Source of the DNA: Margaritifera margaritifera | Lineage: Eukaryota > Mollusca > Bivalvia > Unionida > Margaritiferidae | NCBI GenBank assembly: GCA_029931535.1 | Contig: JAQPZY010001660.1 | Coordinates: 1,389,001-1,453,000, forward strand | Direction of reading: 5' to 3' | Length of the DNA: 64,000 nucleotides | The notes under the pieces: generated by a model | The model's input: the letters and a program-made list of their open reading frames with translations, nothing else | The model's database searches: none | Told to the model about the DNA's origin: nothing | Part shown: positions 11,930 to 24,099 of the stretch, piece after piece | Numbering within the stretch: the first letter of the stretch is position 1 | How the letters are laid out: every line of letters begins with the position of its first letter | Position numbers and translations under genes: made by a program

Positions 11930-14365
11930 CGAAATTAACGATATTCCGATAACCCGCGCTTAGTGAATTTGCCGACGGATCACTAAAACCCCAGCCGTCA
12001 CTTTTTGTTTTCGAGAAAGGAAAATTACTGCCGGACGCTATCATAACAATTAGCAAGTGGTCTTGTGTCGGATGTTTCAAATAAAACGTGAGTCGGCTTT
12101 CCGTTTAATAGTTAATTGATCTTTTTATTGTGTTAATTAAGAATCTACCAACATCCCTCACTTGACTAGGTACAATAACCGCTCGCCACTCAAATGGACA
12201 AGTGTCAAACCACTCATTCACTTTTCAAGTAAATCAGTGTGATTATTGTCAAAACAGCCTTCACGCACGTGAAACTTGCTTGGTGTATTAATCCCAAGCA
12301 CTGATTTCATTACTGATAATAACAAAAGGTATAGGGCGTCAGGCGAGTATTAACCAATTGGAAAAGGTTACGTTAACCGACTCAACGAATACTCCAGAAT
12401 TATACCGAACAATGTGACGGTGCGCAGCCGCCACGGAAACGGCAGAAATTAAATGATGACAAGATAGAGAGCGATCGCAAATATGATCAAGAAAAAAGAC
12501 TAAAGAAAGTACCAGAAATACTGGGAAAATAAATGCGAATGCTGAAGTATGCTCCAGGAAAGGCTGTGATGTTGTACACTTTCTGCACCGAGTATTCGGA
12601 GAAATACGAAAGTGTGCGGTACACTTCATTCGTTGATGGGCGTAAAACTTTCATAAATCTTCTCTGAAATCACACAATGCAAGCTCCCTATATATAATGG
12701 CAGAGGTATCGTGAACTCAGAACACAAAGTTGGTTCCTCAGAAGCAGAGCTAATTGTCACATCTTTGAACAAGAGCGTCTTGAAGAAGTTTGAACATGAA
12801 CTTTCAACTTTTCGTGAGTCCTGTTGGTGAATTTTTTTGTAGTTGATGCTAATGAATAATAAATGTTGAATTTGAAACTGAACTGGCTTCTGTTTGATGT
12901 TAGCAGGATCAGTGAAATTACGGCAGGATCGGTACAAAATTTATTATGGTGATCCTGTGGGTTAGTGAGAAAAAAAATTATATATACTGTGAATCTGTGC
13001 ATTTACAGTGGGCAGCAGATGTATTTTAGCAAGAACTTATTTCAAAACTGACGAAGTCATGGAGAATATACAAATAAATATTCTTTTCTTTGTCATTGTC
13101 AGGACATAAACATGAGCTTTGTCAAAAATATGACAAGATATGGTGGTTCGGAGGTAGGAGGCTACATTACATGTATTTTTGAGGTTTATCTTTCCCATCT
13201 GAAATGGATAGATATATGTGGAATATATTGCTGTAATTCTGATACTTTTACATTACGAATGTGTCAAGACAGATTAAAAGACCATCCCATAATGCTTCTG
13301 TCAGATTTACTGAAACAAAACTATCGTGGCTAAATATAATGGTTAATACACATGTTTTCTATGTTTGTCATTATCATTTTTACATTTTTAATGTATTATT
13401 CTTTATGCAAAACGTTATTCTTCATATTTGTTTAAATGTATGGATCTATTTTCATTACATTCCTCTCACGTGACTACCAACAAAGCTCTCAGTTGTTTTT
13501 ATTATCTCTTTTCCCACTGAAAAAAAAAATTATATCTATGTTAAAGGAGCATTACTCTACATTATGAAAACAAATAAAACTGTAGGAAATTGTTGTCCTT
13601 GTAAAACACAACTTTCTGACCCATAAAAGTACATGTAAAACATCTGGGCTTACATATACAATCGAAATCAAACTTTCAGATTTGAAAAGTGGCGACATAG
13701 TCTTGTTTTTTTCTATAAATACTTCACAGGAAGTCTGTATTCGTATTCGAACAACTATGGCTGTCACCGTAGAAGGTGATGACTTAATGTAAATATGAGT
13801 GTGACGAAGACCTACATCCCAGAAGAAAGAAATGTGTCTTGTGGAAAAACCGGCTGTACATATGGAATCAGAATGACCAAGAAGATCGACAAAAGAAAAA
13901 AATAGCAGCCTACGGAAAATGGCTTAATGTAAGAGAGAAATAGGAGCATTTTAAAACAGCTAACAATGGACGCTGGAATGATGTATTGCATGCATTCCTA
14001 ACACAACTTTCTATCTATGTTTGCAGCAACTTGAACTTGCAATTACATTTTCACTCACATGAGTGACAGAGGAATGGATTTGCATTGAAAATGATAGATA
14101 AAAGTATCGTTACTGGAAGCGAACGTGTAGAGTGAGGGGCGAGTCGTAGAATATCTCTATTATGACCTTTAATTAAGTGCATGACTGCATGTTATATAAA
14201 TATAAAAAAATGTTTTCTAATGTTATTAACAGTTTCATTCAGAATATAACGTCAAGTAAATAAGCTCTCTCTCTCTCGCTCGCTTCGCTAAAAAAAATAC
14301 AAAATTCAAGTATTTTAATGTCATAAACTTAATTCTTGACGCAATTGTTTTTGCACTAATAAGTT
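11930..14365. other. No recognisable gene
   Basis: Several small open frames, including minus-strand ones at 12339-12629 and 12626-12937. A plus-strand piece near 12440-12530 reads as a basic stretch with KRQKLNDDKIESDRKYDQEK-like composition. I cannot assign a family to any of these. Confidence 0.45.
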
Positions 14366-14371
14366 GGTGTA

Positions 14372-14408
14372 TATGTGTGTGTGTGTGTGTGTGAGTGAGA
14401 GAGAGACA
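14372..14408. repeat. (TG)n-(GA)n compound microsatellite
   Basis: A run of TG dinucleotides followed by GAGAGA. A short CT tract lies nearby at about 14265-14280. Confidence 0.9.
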
Positions 14409-14643
14409 GAGATGTGCAGTCAATAAATATTGCAATGTGCTGTATTAATTTAGACATTTTATATAGAATAATTTATAATAGCAATAATTAAAATCTAAAA
14501 GAATAGACTGCTTGCTCCAAGTAGCTACATTAAGAAGAAAACAAAAAATTTCCAAAAAATTAGGACATGCATTGCATAAATATTTATTTTTCTGTAAATA
14601 AAAAGATCGTTTTTTACTGACAGCACCAGCAGAAGATGTAATC

Positions 14644-14662
14644 GTTGTTGTTCTTGTTGTTG

Positions 14663-14714
<52 letters not shown>
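14644..14714. repeat. (TTG)n-(TTA)n compound microsatellite
   Basis: A few TTG units are followed by about 17 TTA units. ATT-type tracts such as this recur in the window; the one at 38391-38441 is the tail of a LINE. Confidence 0.95.
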
Positions 14715-15368
14715 ATAAAATGATTAGAATTTAAAATGTTACTGTTAAACCCCGATTCAGTTACTTTACTCAACATTTCTTATTTGCATATTTTATGTAT
14801 TGCAGATGCAACAGCAGAGCTTCATACTTAACGAATTTGTTTTACTTTTTATTCCTTATTCATAACAGGGTTTTTTCTTCTTTTCTTTTCTTTTTCAGGG
14901 ATAACTTCACATAAAGGACCTTTACAACCCCTGTTTAACAGAACTATTCAGGCCAACATAGTAGAGGCCCGGCAGTGACTCTCATATATTAGAATCCAAA
15001 ACCCTTTTGTCTGTTTAGACTTATTGTGAACATTGCTTACATGGATGTAACTATTGTGATAAAGGATTCTGTGTGTAGTTTTACCGTTATAGTTTCCACA
15101 TCTCCCCCCCCCCAACAAAAATAATTTTAAAAAAATAAAATTAAAATAAAAACTATTACACTTGGTGAAATTTTAATCAAATAATTGGAGGAAATATTTA
15201 TTATGACATCATCAAAAATGTGCGTCTCTTGGTCTCGATGACAGCTAGGTGAGAAACTTAATTTTGACAATTACTTCCAAACCACTTCATTTAATGTTAT
15301 AGAACGTTCAGGAAATATTCCATGTGACATCTTCTTGTTTCTAATAGCCTCCATAGCAACCATTTGTT

Positions 15369-15573
15369 TTGGTCTACTGCACTTGCATGTCATGCTCCAA
15401 CCCCATGGCATATAACTGGTTTACAGCCCTTGCATGTGATATTCCAATCCCATCTTGATATGTTGTATATAGTTGGTCTACTGCACTTGCATGTGATACT
15501 CGAACCCCATCTTGATATGTGGCATATAGTTGGTCTACTGCACTTGCATGCGATACTCCAATCCCCAATGGCG
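15369..15573. repeat. 57-bp minisatellite, about four units
   Basis: Units begin TTGGTCTACTGCACTTGCAT and contain a CATCTTGATATGT core. The first unit is about 9 bp shorter. The period of 57 is divisible by three, so one plus-strand frame (15364-15585) and two minus-strand frames (from about 15703 and 15749) all remain open through it. That is expected from the period and is not evidence of a gene. Confidence 0.85.
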
Positions 15574-15625
15574 TACGAAGGGTAATTGGCGCCCGGGGCG
15601 ACGATGATGGCCCAAAGTGCAGTGA
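15564..15625 (+). mobile_element. Possible DNA-transposon terminus
   Basis: The sequence AATGGCGTACGAAGGG followed by GGCGCCCGGGGCGACGATG resembles the 'CAGTGGCGTA...GGGG' ends of hAT-like and similar transposons. It is short, with no partner end or target duplication located. Confidence 0.3.
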
Positions 15626-15662
15626 AGTTGAAAAGTGCAGTATCCAGTTTCTTCCATGTAAC

Positions 15663-16200
15663 CAATGGAGCGAGACAGTGAGATGTTCTTTCGTCTTTAT
15701 CATTTAATATATACATAGATGATTTAAATCGTAAGTTGGTCAGTGTCACGTGGGACTACATTTGTCACCAAATGCTTTATTTCTCAACAACTCTAGTTGT
15801 GCTCATGATCTGTCATTTATATGTCCTTCAATCGCAGGTTTAAGGAAATTATTAAAGATATGTGAACATAGCGCATCCGAGAATAATATCATATATAATG
15901 CACAAAATTGGTATTTATGGTTTTTCAGTCAATATCTTTCAAACTACTATCAACTCTTTCTGTACTTCTTAACGCTCATGCTCTTGCACGTGTCAACAGT
16001 TATACTTATTTTGGTCATATTCTTCAATCAAATCTATCAGATGATGAAGACATTATGATACATTACAAATTTGTGTGTACTCGAACAAACATGCATTTAA
16101 CGTAAATTTATAATATTGTTTACTGAATATTAAAATTAGATTATTCAAATCTTATTGCTGCACAATGTGTTGCGCACCTCTATGGACAAAATTTAGTGAG
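15663..16200 (+). pseudogene. LINE reverse-transcriptase fragment
   Basis: In one plus frame the sequence GARQ-stop-DVLSS is followed by FNIYIDDLN (to about 15730), the conserved block preceding the catalytic YADD of non-LTR reverse transcriptases. In another frame CAHDLSFICPSIAGL follows (from about 15798), where the YADD box has decayed to CAHD. Next come a piece with SYTYFGHILQS (about 16000) and SDDEDIM, typical of the sequence after the catalytic box in CR1/Jockey-like LINEs. Frameshifts and the lost active-site residues make it inactive. No endonuclease or 3' tail is seen. Confidence 0.7.
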
Positions 16201-16209
16201 TTAATGAAA

Positions 16210-17050
16210 ATAAAATGAGTTAGTTAGTTATAACAATAGTCTTCGTGTAAACATTAAGCCTTCCAACATGGAACAGTGCCGCTGCCATGTTTGTAAATTA
16301 TGATGTATTTGGTTTGAAGCATTAATGAGAAAGTATTTGTTTTAAATAATGACGAGAATATCTATTACTAAGAAATGTATCTTGAAATCTCTGTAGAACA
16401 ATGACATTTGATTTAATTCTCGGATTATAGATAGATGGAACAAATTACTCTTTAAATGTCTAACATAATTTTGTTCTTAGCAATGACAGACGCATTCACT
16501 AGGTGTGTATGTGTCTCTATATTTGTACATGAGACACGAATGATTTTTTATGCTTAAAACACATTTTTATTTTAATTTAGATGTATGTACCATGAAGTCT
16601 GAAATAAAGAATTCTAATCTTTTCGTTTATCTTATTTTAATTAAAGGTATAGAATGTCAAAGTTTGGGAACTGTGAGACTGAGTTTAAGTTTCTTACTCA
16701 AACTGTGTTAAGGCCTGATCAAAACGTACCATCTGAGAGAAGAAAAATTAAACGAGACCAAGACAGAATAAGAAAAATAGAGAATACATCTGAGCGAGCA
16801 ACAACATCCTTGGACTGCCCTTAAACAGATGACTGGGGTCAAATGTAACAACGAAGTAACGAAATCCTTCCCGTCTTGAAAGTGTTTACTTGCTTGCGTA
16901 ACCACGTGCTTTGATTTACACATTAGTTGAATACCAAAATTGACTTAACAGTAATGAAGATTATAAAAATGGTAAAGCCGTATATTATTAACTGGGTTGA
17001 AATGCCCATTTGTTCTGTAATTGGATTTTTATAGACGATTTTGTTCACTT
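16210..17050. other. No recognisable gene
   Basis: AT-rich filler with scattered stops. Small minus-strand frame at 16708-16923, no recognised product. Confidence 0.5.
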
Positions 17051-17054
17051 GTTC

Positions 17055-17295
17055 CACGTGCCAGAGGGGCCCCTGGATCCAAGGCGCTCGCTTTTACCGA
17101 TAACTGACATCTCACCTCTGTCCGCGTGGGTTCGAGTCTCAGCTCGGCCAATGTGGGTATGTGAGAAAGCTTGCCATTAGCTTCCCGTGGGTCGGTGGTT
17201 CTTTCCAGCGTTTTCCTGGTGTATTCCTCCACCAAATATACTGGTCGCCATGTATAGCATATCAAGTGCTGAAAAACGGCGCTAAACCCACAAAA
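17055..17295 (+). mobile_element. tRNA-derived SINE (mollusc-type)
   Basis: The head carries an A-box-like CTGGATCCAAGGCGCTCGC (17072-17090) and a strong B box GGTTCGAGTCTC (17129-17140), spaced as in Leu/Ser-type tRNAs. The body contains TTCCAGCGTTTTCCTGGTGT and TCCTCCACCAAATATACTGG. The tail reads GTGCTGAAAAACGGCGCTAA followed by ACCCACAAAA, a 3' end I associate with molluscan SINEs. It would be transcribed by RNA polymerase III and moved by a LINE's machinery. No protein is encoded. Confidence 0.75.
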
Positions 17296-17299
17296 CTAA

Positions 17300-18795
17300 A
17301 CCACATATCAGATGAAGCACATGTACTTTCCTCAATGTCTCTAGGAAAAATCAACATGTTGCAGATAAAATAACTACGTGCGGAATGCTCTTAAATAACG
17401 TGCAGAGCACTCTTCAAACACGTGGTTCAGTGCCCATCAACGCGAAATTTGGTCTATTTTCTTCTTATAGCTTTATATTGCCTAGAAAAGTTATATCCCA
17501 GGAAACAACTATAGACACTCTGGTCTCTGAAAAGTCCATTACTTGTAATGAATAACTTGTAGTTTTTACAATAAAAATGATACTTTGTGCCTGTGATATA
17601 CAGTAAATTTAATACAGTTCCTCATCAAGCTTCTTCCATAATAATATGCATATTGAATTCATACAACCTATTAAATGTAAATCGGACCTTTAAAGAGTAT
17701 TTTGATTGTTTATTTGGGCTGTTTTGTTGTTGTTTACTAACTCTGTTTTCCAGTTTTCATTTATGCTAAGTAATACCTTCTATTATTTAGGGCAAGAATA
17801 CGGTCAAGAAGATATGTTTTGGTTTTATTATATTGAAGTCAGCTGTAACATTTTTAAAGTCATCTATAAAACTCCTTTTAAGCAATTGTAGTTGATTAAG
17901 TAGTAATCATACTTAAGTGATAGTATATATGCTGCGACCAAGAAACGATCATGATTGAATGTCTCAAATAGCGAAAATTCCAACGTTATCCACGAAAGCT
18001 TGTAAAACAAAAAATAAATCCGGCGCGTAGAACACAGAATAGACAAAAAATTGAATTAGAAAACAGTGAAGATTAGTTTGTCACAAAATTCAATAAGAAT
18101 GTCACGAGCAATGAATGATTGATATCGAATTAATGAAACGAGCAGACAGAGGGACGGAGTCAACGCTTGATTCTAACGATCAAAAGAGGACGATTTTCTT
18201 GGACCTGGTTAGGAAATATTGCACAAAGAAGGACTGTCATCAGATTTATTTGGTTCTTTTTTTATATTATTTGTTTGTTGTTTTTCTCCATATTTTTGTC
18301 GAGATATTTCTTCTGACTAAAATTTTATTCGTTTCTTTCAAAAGAGTTGCCGGCACCGTGATATTGACAAGCATGAACAGCATGTGGTGCAGCTAAGAAA
18401 TAAAAACGGTTTTGGAATACCGGCTGGCGATTTTTCAATGGAAAATTCGTAATTTATTATTTGTCAACCGAAAACATGTAAAGTTTGGAAGCTCTGAAAG
18501 ACGAGTTTGATTCTCTGGCGCTTCAAGTAGGTCAATATTAAAAAAATGTCTGGATGAAAATATTGAAATTAAAAAAGCTGATTTACTATAATCTGTTTTA
18601 TATTGTTTTGCCAAATTATAAAAGTTACATATGTGCTGATGGAAAGATGCTAAAAGTATGGACTGACTAAGTTGGTAGGAATGTTGATATGTTTTGTCAT
18701 GAGGATTAAGCAGCACTAAAAACAAACAAATTGCCGGTTTTTGTATGTATGTGAATAATTCGCGTTAAAAAAAAATACAAAAAAGTAGCATCCTT
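17300..18795. other. No recognisable gene
   Basis: Small frames at 17587-17769, 18115-18396 and, minus, 18435-18725 show no recognisable domain. A T-rich hydrophobic stretch at 18240-18330 is composition rather than evidence of a membrane protein. Confidence 0.45.
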
Positions 18796-18798
18796 CAT

Positions 18799-18898
18799 AT
18801 AATAATAATAATAACCATAACAACAACAACAACATCATCATCATCATCATACTACTACTACTACTACTACTACTAATAATAATAATAATAATAATAAT
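18799..18898. repeat. Compound trinucleotide microsatellite
   Basis: Successive AAT, AAC, ATC, TAC and TAA blocks over about 100 bp. It abuts the tRNA-like sequence at 18898. Confidence 0.95.
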
Positions 18899-19065
18899 GG
18901 GCCTGAATATCATAGTGGTAATGCTCTCATTTCCCCCTGTAATGCCTTGGGTTGAATTCTAGGTTTCAGGATGTCAAAATGTGTGTGTACATAAAATAAT
19001 AGTGCTCTTCCAACAGCCTCAACCACAGACGCTATCACAAAAAAATAACTGACTTTCGAGTATTT
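18896..19065 (+). mobile_element. Degenerate tRNA-derived SINE
   Basis: GGGCCTGAATATCATAGTGG followed by TAATGC is A-box-like. Further on, GGGTTGAATTCTAGG is B-box-like, so the first ~75 bp resemble a decayed tRNA head. A unique-looking body with GTGTGTACATAAAATAATAG follows. It lies between two trinucleotide microsatellites, a common SINE setting. No intact tRNA fold is possible. Confidence 0.45.
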
Positions 19066-19113
19066 TACAAACGTTGTTTGAGCTTATTGTTCAATCTTCG
19101 TAAATATAAAAAA

Positions 19114-19141
19114 TTAATAATAATAATAATAATAATAAATA
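19114..19141. repeat. (TAA)n microsatellite
   Basis: Tandem TAA units ending in AATATTAATAATAA. Confidence 0.9.
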
Positions 19142-19195
19142 TTAATAATAACCCTGAAACTTAGAATCAAACCCAAGACCTCAGAGAAACGAAAT

Positions 19196-19226
19196 AACAA
19201 CAACAAGAACAACAACAATTATTATA

Positions 19227-19265
<39 letters not shown>
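19196..19265. repeat. (AAC)n-(TTA)n compound microsatellite
   Basis: AAC units followed by about 15 TTA/ATT units. Confidence 0.93.
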
Positions 19266-19266
<1 letters not shown>

Positions 19267-19483
19267 TTACTTTAGACCGAAAAGATCTTATGGTTAGAAA
19301 ATTACTTTTGAAAACTAAAGGAGGAAGACTCGCAAAAAGTTATTCAAAAGAACGGCAGAATTATGTCCAAATGTTTGATCTTACACGCATTTTCTAATTA
19401 CAAAAAGAAAAACTAGGTGGATTGATTGCAAGCTGCACTCATCTCAGACACCAATACCGAAATGTGCCCAACAGCATTAAAAT

Positions 19484-19493
19484 TATATATATA

Positions 19494-19557
<64 letters not shown>
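19484..19557. repeat. (TA)n microsatellite
   Basis: About 74 bp of alternating TA with one TTTA interruption. It can extrude cruciform DNA. The Tyr-Ile frame here is an artefact. Confidence 0.97.
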
Positions 19558-19559
<2 letters not shown>

Positions 19560-19562
<3 letters not shown>

Positions 19563-20480
19563 ATTGCAATACGGACTTTAAAATGAATCTTGCATATTCC
19601 CACCACAAAATGCCAAAGTAATTTCGAAAACCACAACATATTTACATATTTATCACAAGTAATAGACTTTTCGGGATCAGTGTCCGTTATGTTTCAAGGG
19701 TTAAAAAGTTTCTACACAGTATAAAAGTACTTATTCTATCTGCAACGGCAATGTTATCACCGGTAAATGTGGTATTATAGCTCTACTAACGTGACCTGTC
19801 CGTTTGACCTGAAATAGTTCGTAGGGTTTGGTCCACCCCATTAACTAAGTATGACAGAGTGCGTGCTCTCTGCGTGGTTTATGTGCGAGAGATAATGCTG
19901 TCATGTAATAATTCTCCATACTAAATGAACTTCATGATCTATTTATCGAGTGGACTAATCCCTATATAAATATTCAAGTGACAGGTTGATCAGACGAGTC
20001 ATTGTGGTCGAAGGCTAACTTCGTGTTTTCATCCTGTATGTAAGTAAAAGACGAATGCAAGTTAATAATAACAAAAAGAACACTAACACCGCCTTGCTTA
20101 TTTTTTTGCTAATAGAAATTCCTTATGTATTTGTCACGTGATCAGCCTAGAAAATGTCAAAGAATAAGAAAATTATTGTAAGGATCACGAGCGTAAACTT
20201 GACAAAATATATATAATGCCTCTGTAACGATTAAAATAGAAATTGACAGCACTAGGAACAGTGATGGTAACAACTGTATTATCAGTTTACAGTGTTACCC
20301 GTTAGTGTTCCAACACGTACGGCAGTAGTTGCCGTTTACATGTACAAAAAGCAAATGCTTGAGTCAAAATGGTATAGGGGAACAACAAATATTTCAAAAC
20401 ATTATTACGTCAAAACGTCATTACTGTATGGAAACATGCAGTGCATTGTAAATTTTATAAATTTATTATAAAGAGAGATG
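19560..20480. other. No recognisable gene
   Basis: Mixed AT-rich sequence with no open frame of note and no repeat recognised. Confidence 0.5.
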
Positions 20481-20483
20481 TAC

Positions 20484-21319
20484 TGTTACGACTCTATGGT
20501 CTAGAAAAATGTAACAGAAAGAAAGTGAAACCAACAACTCAAGTAAAAATCAACAAGCAATTTATTTCTAGATAATTAAGATGAAAAATCAAAAAGACAC
20601 TTACAGTAATGTGTATTGAAATCCAAATAATCCAATAAGAATTAGTGTTCTAATCACAAGTCCTAAATATAGAATGTTCCGAATTCACGGCTGTATCCTT
20701 GAATGTTATGATGTGCCAATGGTCTTCACAGTCCTGATGTACTAGTAGTCTTTAATGTGTTGATGTCAAAATGAAGTACTCTAAAATATCTCTGAATAAG
20801 TTCACATACATTCCAAAATCATCAATTAAAAATCCAAAATCCAAAAGTCTATGAGCACTGTTACAATCCAATGAATATTTAAAATAATTCCTCTCTCAGA
20901 ATTTTGAATTACTTTCCACAACTATAATAGCTCTTTACAAGACTGATAGTAATGTCGAAACTGAAAAACTGTCCACTAAACATGGTATATATAAAGATTG
21001 GTCACATGACATAATGTTCTAGAATATGTGTCATCTTAATGGAATTTTACTTGTATGGAAATGACTTTTTACACATAACTCTAAGGATTTTCCAGTTTTA
21101 TCTGTAAATAAAATCAACCTTGACCTCAAATTCAGTAAACATTTTGTTTATCAAAACTATCCTTTAGCTCAAATCTGAAGTAAACAACCTAATTCAAGGA
21201 CACTAGTTAAACATATTTTTCCTGATAAACAACATTAAGATTTAAGCAAATATTAAAGTCAAGAAACATTGTTAATTTCCTAAAATATCTATAATATTAT
21301 ATAAACATCATACATAACA
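20484..21319 (-). mobile_element. Solo-LTR-like element, copy 1
   Basis: The element begins TGTTACGACTC and ends CATAACA. Near its start it shares GTAACAGAAAGAAAG with copies at 41949 and 53414, and inside it shares the TCCGAAT-type motifs. By comparison with the plus copy it lies in reverse. TG...CA ends and ~0.84 kb length suit a long terminal repeat of a Gypsy-like retrotransposon left after recombination. The flanks, TGTAC and GTAAT, give no clear target duplication, so one end may be eroded. No coding sequence. Confidence 0.6.
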
Positions 21320-21502
21320 GTAATCCTAATATTCCCAGTATTTAGAAATGTGTCCTGAAGCTTATGTCACATAGCGTCATGATATCGGATAGAATATAGT
21401 CTGCTTTAAGTAAGACATTTTATAACTGAACAGACAAGTTGAATTCAATTATATCTTATCGAATTTATATAATTCAGTGCGATTATTGTTCTAAATAGAC
21501 TC

Positions 21503-21691
21503 ATGTGCCACCGTGGTGACGTTGGTTCGATGGGTCAAAGGTTTTGGACCAACGAATATGTGGGTTTGTGGTTCCTGAGGGATCCTTTAGCAGGCCGGTG
21601 GGGGTGGACTACACGAGATCATTCCTCAACCATTCATCGGGAGCAGTGGTTTGGGAGTATTCGTGATTATCGTCGGGATGCCACGAGATAA
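21503..21691 (+). other. GC-richer island with short open frame
   Basis: A 62-codon frame in a locally GC-rich stretch that contains GACGTTGGTTCGATGGG. I recognise no protein. The GGTTCGATGG block is reminiscent of a pol III B box, so this could be part of a decayed SINE rather than a gene. Low confidence either way. Confidence 0.25.
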
Positions 21692-21764
21692 CAGCATCGT
21701 ATATGTTCACTGAATATATATTAGGTTTTCCACCTAAAATTCAGTGTCAGTATATGTATGACAA

Positions 21765-22010
21765 ATCTAATGCACTATCATACTTGTGGATGAACAACAC
21801 ATTAATCACATTTGTTGATAAATCTATACATTGATCCATTTGTTGACAAATCCATACTATGATCACACCTGTGGATAAGACCACACATTAATAATACCTG
21901 TTAATAAATCCATACATCAGTCACATATGTTGATATAAATCCATGCATTGATCATATCTGTTGACCATTTGTGATTGTTTGTTGATGATCGCTTCCGTTG
22001 AGAAATGATA
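21765..22010. repeat. Degenerate ~31-36-bp tandem repeat
   Basis: About six to seven diverged units around a core TGTTGATAAATCCATACATT and GATCACA. Confidence 0.7.
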
Positions 22011-22204
22011 CAATTTTGTTATATCCGTTGATGAACTTTGTGTGCATGCGTATTGTTTAGTTTGTAAGATTTGGAAGCATGGGTGTAAGCTAGAGTGTCA
22101 GAGATTCCGTTATTAGTAATTTGCATCATAAATTAACATCTCATTCACTTGCTTCTGGTAAGTGTCTTCGCTAGATCAAATAGCGCCCGGTTTCAACCTA
22201 TTAC

Positions 22205-22365
22205 ATGCAGGTACTTAATGCAGTACATAGTACAGGTACTTAATGCTGTAGACAACACTGGTACATAATGCAGTACACAATACTGGTACCTAATGCAATG
22301 CATACTACTGGTGTTTAATGCAGTACATAATACAGGTACTTAAAGCAATACACATTACTGCTCGA
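22205..22365. repeat. Degenerate ~29-bp tandem repeat
   Basis: About six units of the type GGTACTTAATGCAGTACA followed by a TAATACT/TAGTACA spacer. Confidence 0.8.
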
Positions 22366-22384
22366 ATATAGTTTGTATTGTTAT

Positions 22385-22583
22385 TTTGTTTGTCTGTTTG
22401 TTGTTGGTTTTAAAGGCACTTTTAACACGTTATTGGTTATATCATGCCAAGGAAATGGGAGCAAAATGTTTTTCCCACGGATGCACTAAGGCAGCCGACT
22501 CGGGCTGGACCGTGCAGGTATCTAATACTCAATCTTTGGATTACAAGTCCGACGCTCTACCAACTGAGCTATCACAGCTCCCC
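22385..22583 (-). mobile_element. tRNA-derived SINE with clear tRNA head
   Basis: On the minus strand from 22583, GAGCTGTGATAGCTCAGTTG carries a perfect A box (TAGCTCAGTTGG). An anticodon-arm-like GGACTTGTAATCC follows, whose loop would give a TGT (Thr-like) anticodon. The B-box region is degraded to GAGTATTAGATACC, so this is not a functional tRNA gene. The body ends in GTGCCTTTAAAACCAACAAC, then CAAACAGACAAACAA, a simple A-rich tail. Confidence 0.65.
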
Positions 22584-22689
22584 TGCTAGAATCTAGATCT
22601 TGGTGTTAAGATGTTGGTGCCCATGTCTATATAAAACGGCAGAAAATGATAGCATTACTACTGTTCTTCTCTTGTTTTACAACTATTGT

Positions 22690-23940
22690 GAATTGCACCC
22701 CGATATTTTCCAGTAAACGTGTAGTAATCTTTTATTTTATCTTCATGTACGTTATAATTACACATGTGACGAGTATTTTAGTTTTCAAAATTGCTTTTGT
22801 CTTCATCTGACATTTTCAAAGTCGCTAATGTTTTAAAATTAATTATTGTTTTTCTACTTCTTCTGTTAAGTTAGAAAGACATTGTTCAACGCCATTCTCA
22901 CCTCTGTATAATTCTCTAATCATTATTTTGCCATCATATCTAACAATAATGTAAGAAAAGCTGGTTGTTTCGTAATTTTGTGTGGGTTATTGCTTTTATT
23001 AAAGTTAACTTTTTTTATAAAACTTTTCAAATCATCATTGATAATAAATGGTACTTTGACTTTATTTCCATAATTTTACAAATGTAAGATATATTTATCT
23101 AGTTTCAGCAATAGTGTACGCTGAACTTTGGAATCAATTACAGAACAATCAATTTCATGCTTTTCTGGTAAACTTTCTTTAGTAAAAATGTGAAAACATC
23201 TCCTGCAAACATATTTGGTATCATGATGACTATTAGTATTCCTAAATAATTTGGAAATATTTTGTTTTCTCACATAATGATTTTTTGTTTCGTCATTAAT
23301 TACTTCTGATTTTAATAATGAATCGATGCTATGATTTCTATAGTTTCGTCTGAAATTCTGAGAGGATATAAACCATTATCATATCCAAAAACATTAATTG
23401 ATATTTCGTTATTTAATTTTTCGAATTTAGTTATGTCTTTTATTGCAACTGGAAATTTTATATTCCAAAAATAAGCTCTTTACCAAACCATTAATTGTAT
23501 TTTGTTGTTCTCTGGGGTTTTTTTCTTCTGTTTACGTAAAACTGATAAAACTCCCCACTGGAAACATCTGCTATCTTTGTTTTTAATATTAATGCAAGCT
23601 TTTCAATTCTAAATCTTTTGGGTAATGGGATACAATTTTTTTATAGGTGTGTATTTTATTACCCTAATTTTATTATACAATTGTTTTTTTTTTTTTACCA
23701 AAGACCCAATTAGAAGCTACATTTTGAAAATCCTCAACTCTTTCTTTTAAAACAGCAAAACATTGATAATAAACTAGCAATGATGTAATTTGGCTCAAGT
23801 GTAGCAACTTGATTATTAGAAAAATATGCTTCAGTTTCTTCGGTATAAATGTTATCGTGTACAAAGGCTTGATAATTCGTTAATTGTCTTGATTTGATTT
23901 GTTTCCTTGATATAAATGTGGGTGCTGAAAATATCATAAT
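22690..23940 (-). pseudogene. Protein-primed DNA polymerase B relic (Polinton-like), copy 2, N-terminal half
   Basis: From about 23940 downwards on the minus strand the N-terminal region of Polinton pPolB appears in order across several frames. It gives FAVLKERVEDFQNVASNW (about 23690-23760), a KYTPI piece, DSRCFQWGVLSVL (about 23545-23585), FPVAIKDITKFEKLN (about 23410-23455), ISINVFGYDNGLYPLRIS (about 23350-23405), KYVCRRCFHIFTKES with paired Cys and a later His/Cys (about 23170-23220), SYIIVRYDGKIM, and TFTGKYRGAIHNSCK (about 22690-22735). These are the N-terminal domain and zinc-binding region preceding the polymerase palm. Frameshifts break it at least five times and the palm is missing. 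It overlaps copy 1 at the TGKYR motif, so it is a separate insertion. Confidence 0.8.
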
Positions 23941-24010
23941 TATTAAAACGGTTATAATAACATTGATAATTTTGTACTTTTGCTATTTTTTATTCTTGTT
24001 AGAATTTCGC

Positions 24011-24015
<5 letters not shown>

Positions 24016-24073
<58 letters not shown>
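24016..24073. repeat. (TA)n microsatellite
   Basis: About 58 bp of alternating TA. Confidence 0.97.
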
Positions 24074-24078
<5 letters not shown>

Positions 24079-24099
24079 ACACATGTAGATTAATGTAAG

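Noticed and set aside
12339..13002. Minus-strand frames as a membrane protein gene
   Set aside because: Hydrophobic segments follow from local composition, frames overlap one another and no family is recognised.
22510..22583. Functional tRNA-Thr gene on the minus strand
   Set aside because: The A box is intact but the B box and T arm are degraded and a SINE body follows directly.
2860..23940. One single Polinton spanning pPolB copies 1 and 2
   Set aside because: Both copies contain the TGKYR region, so they cannot be two parts of one gene.
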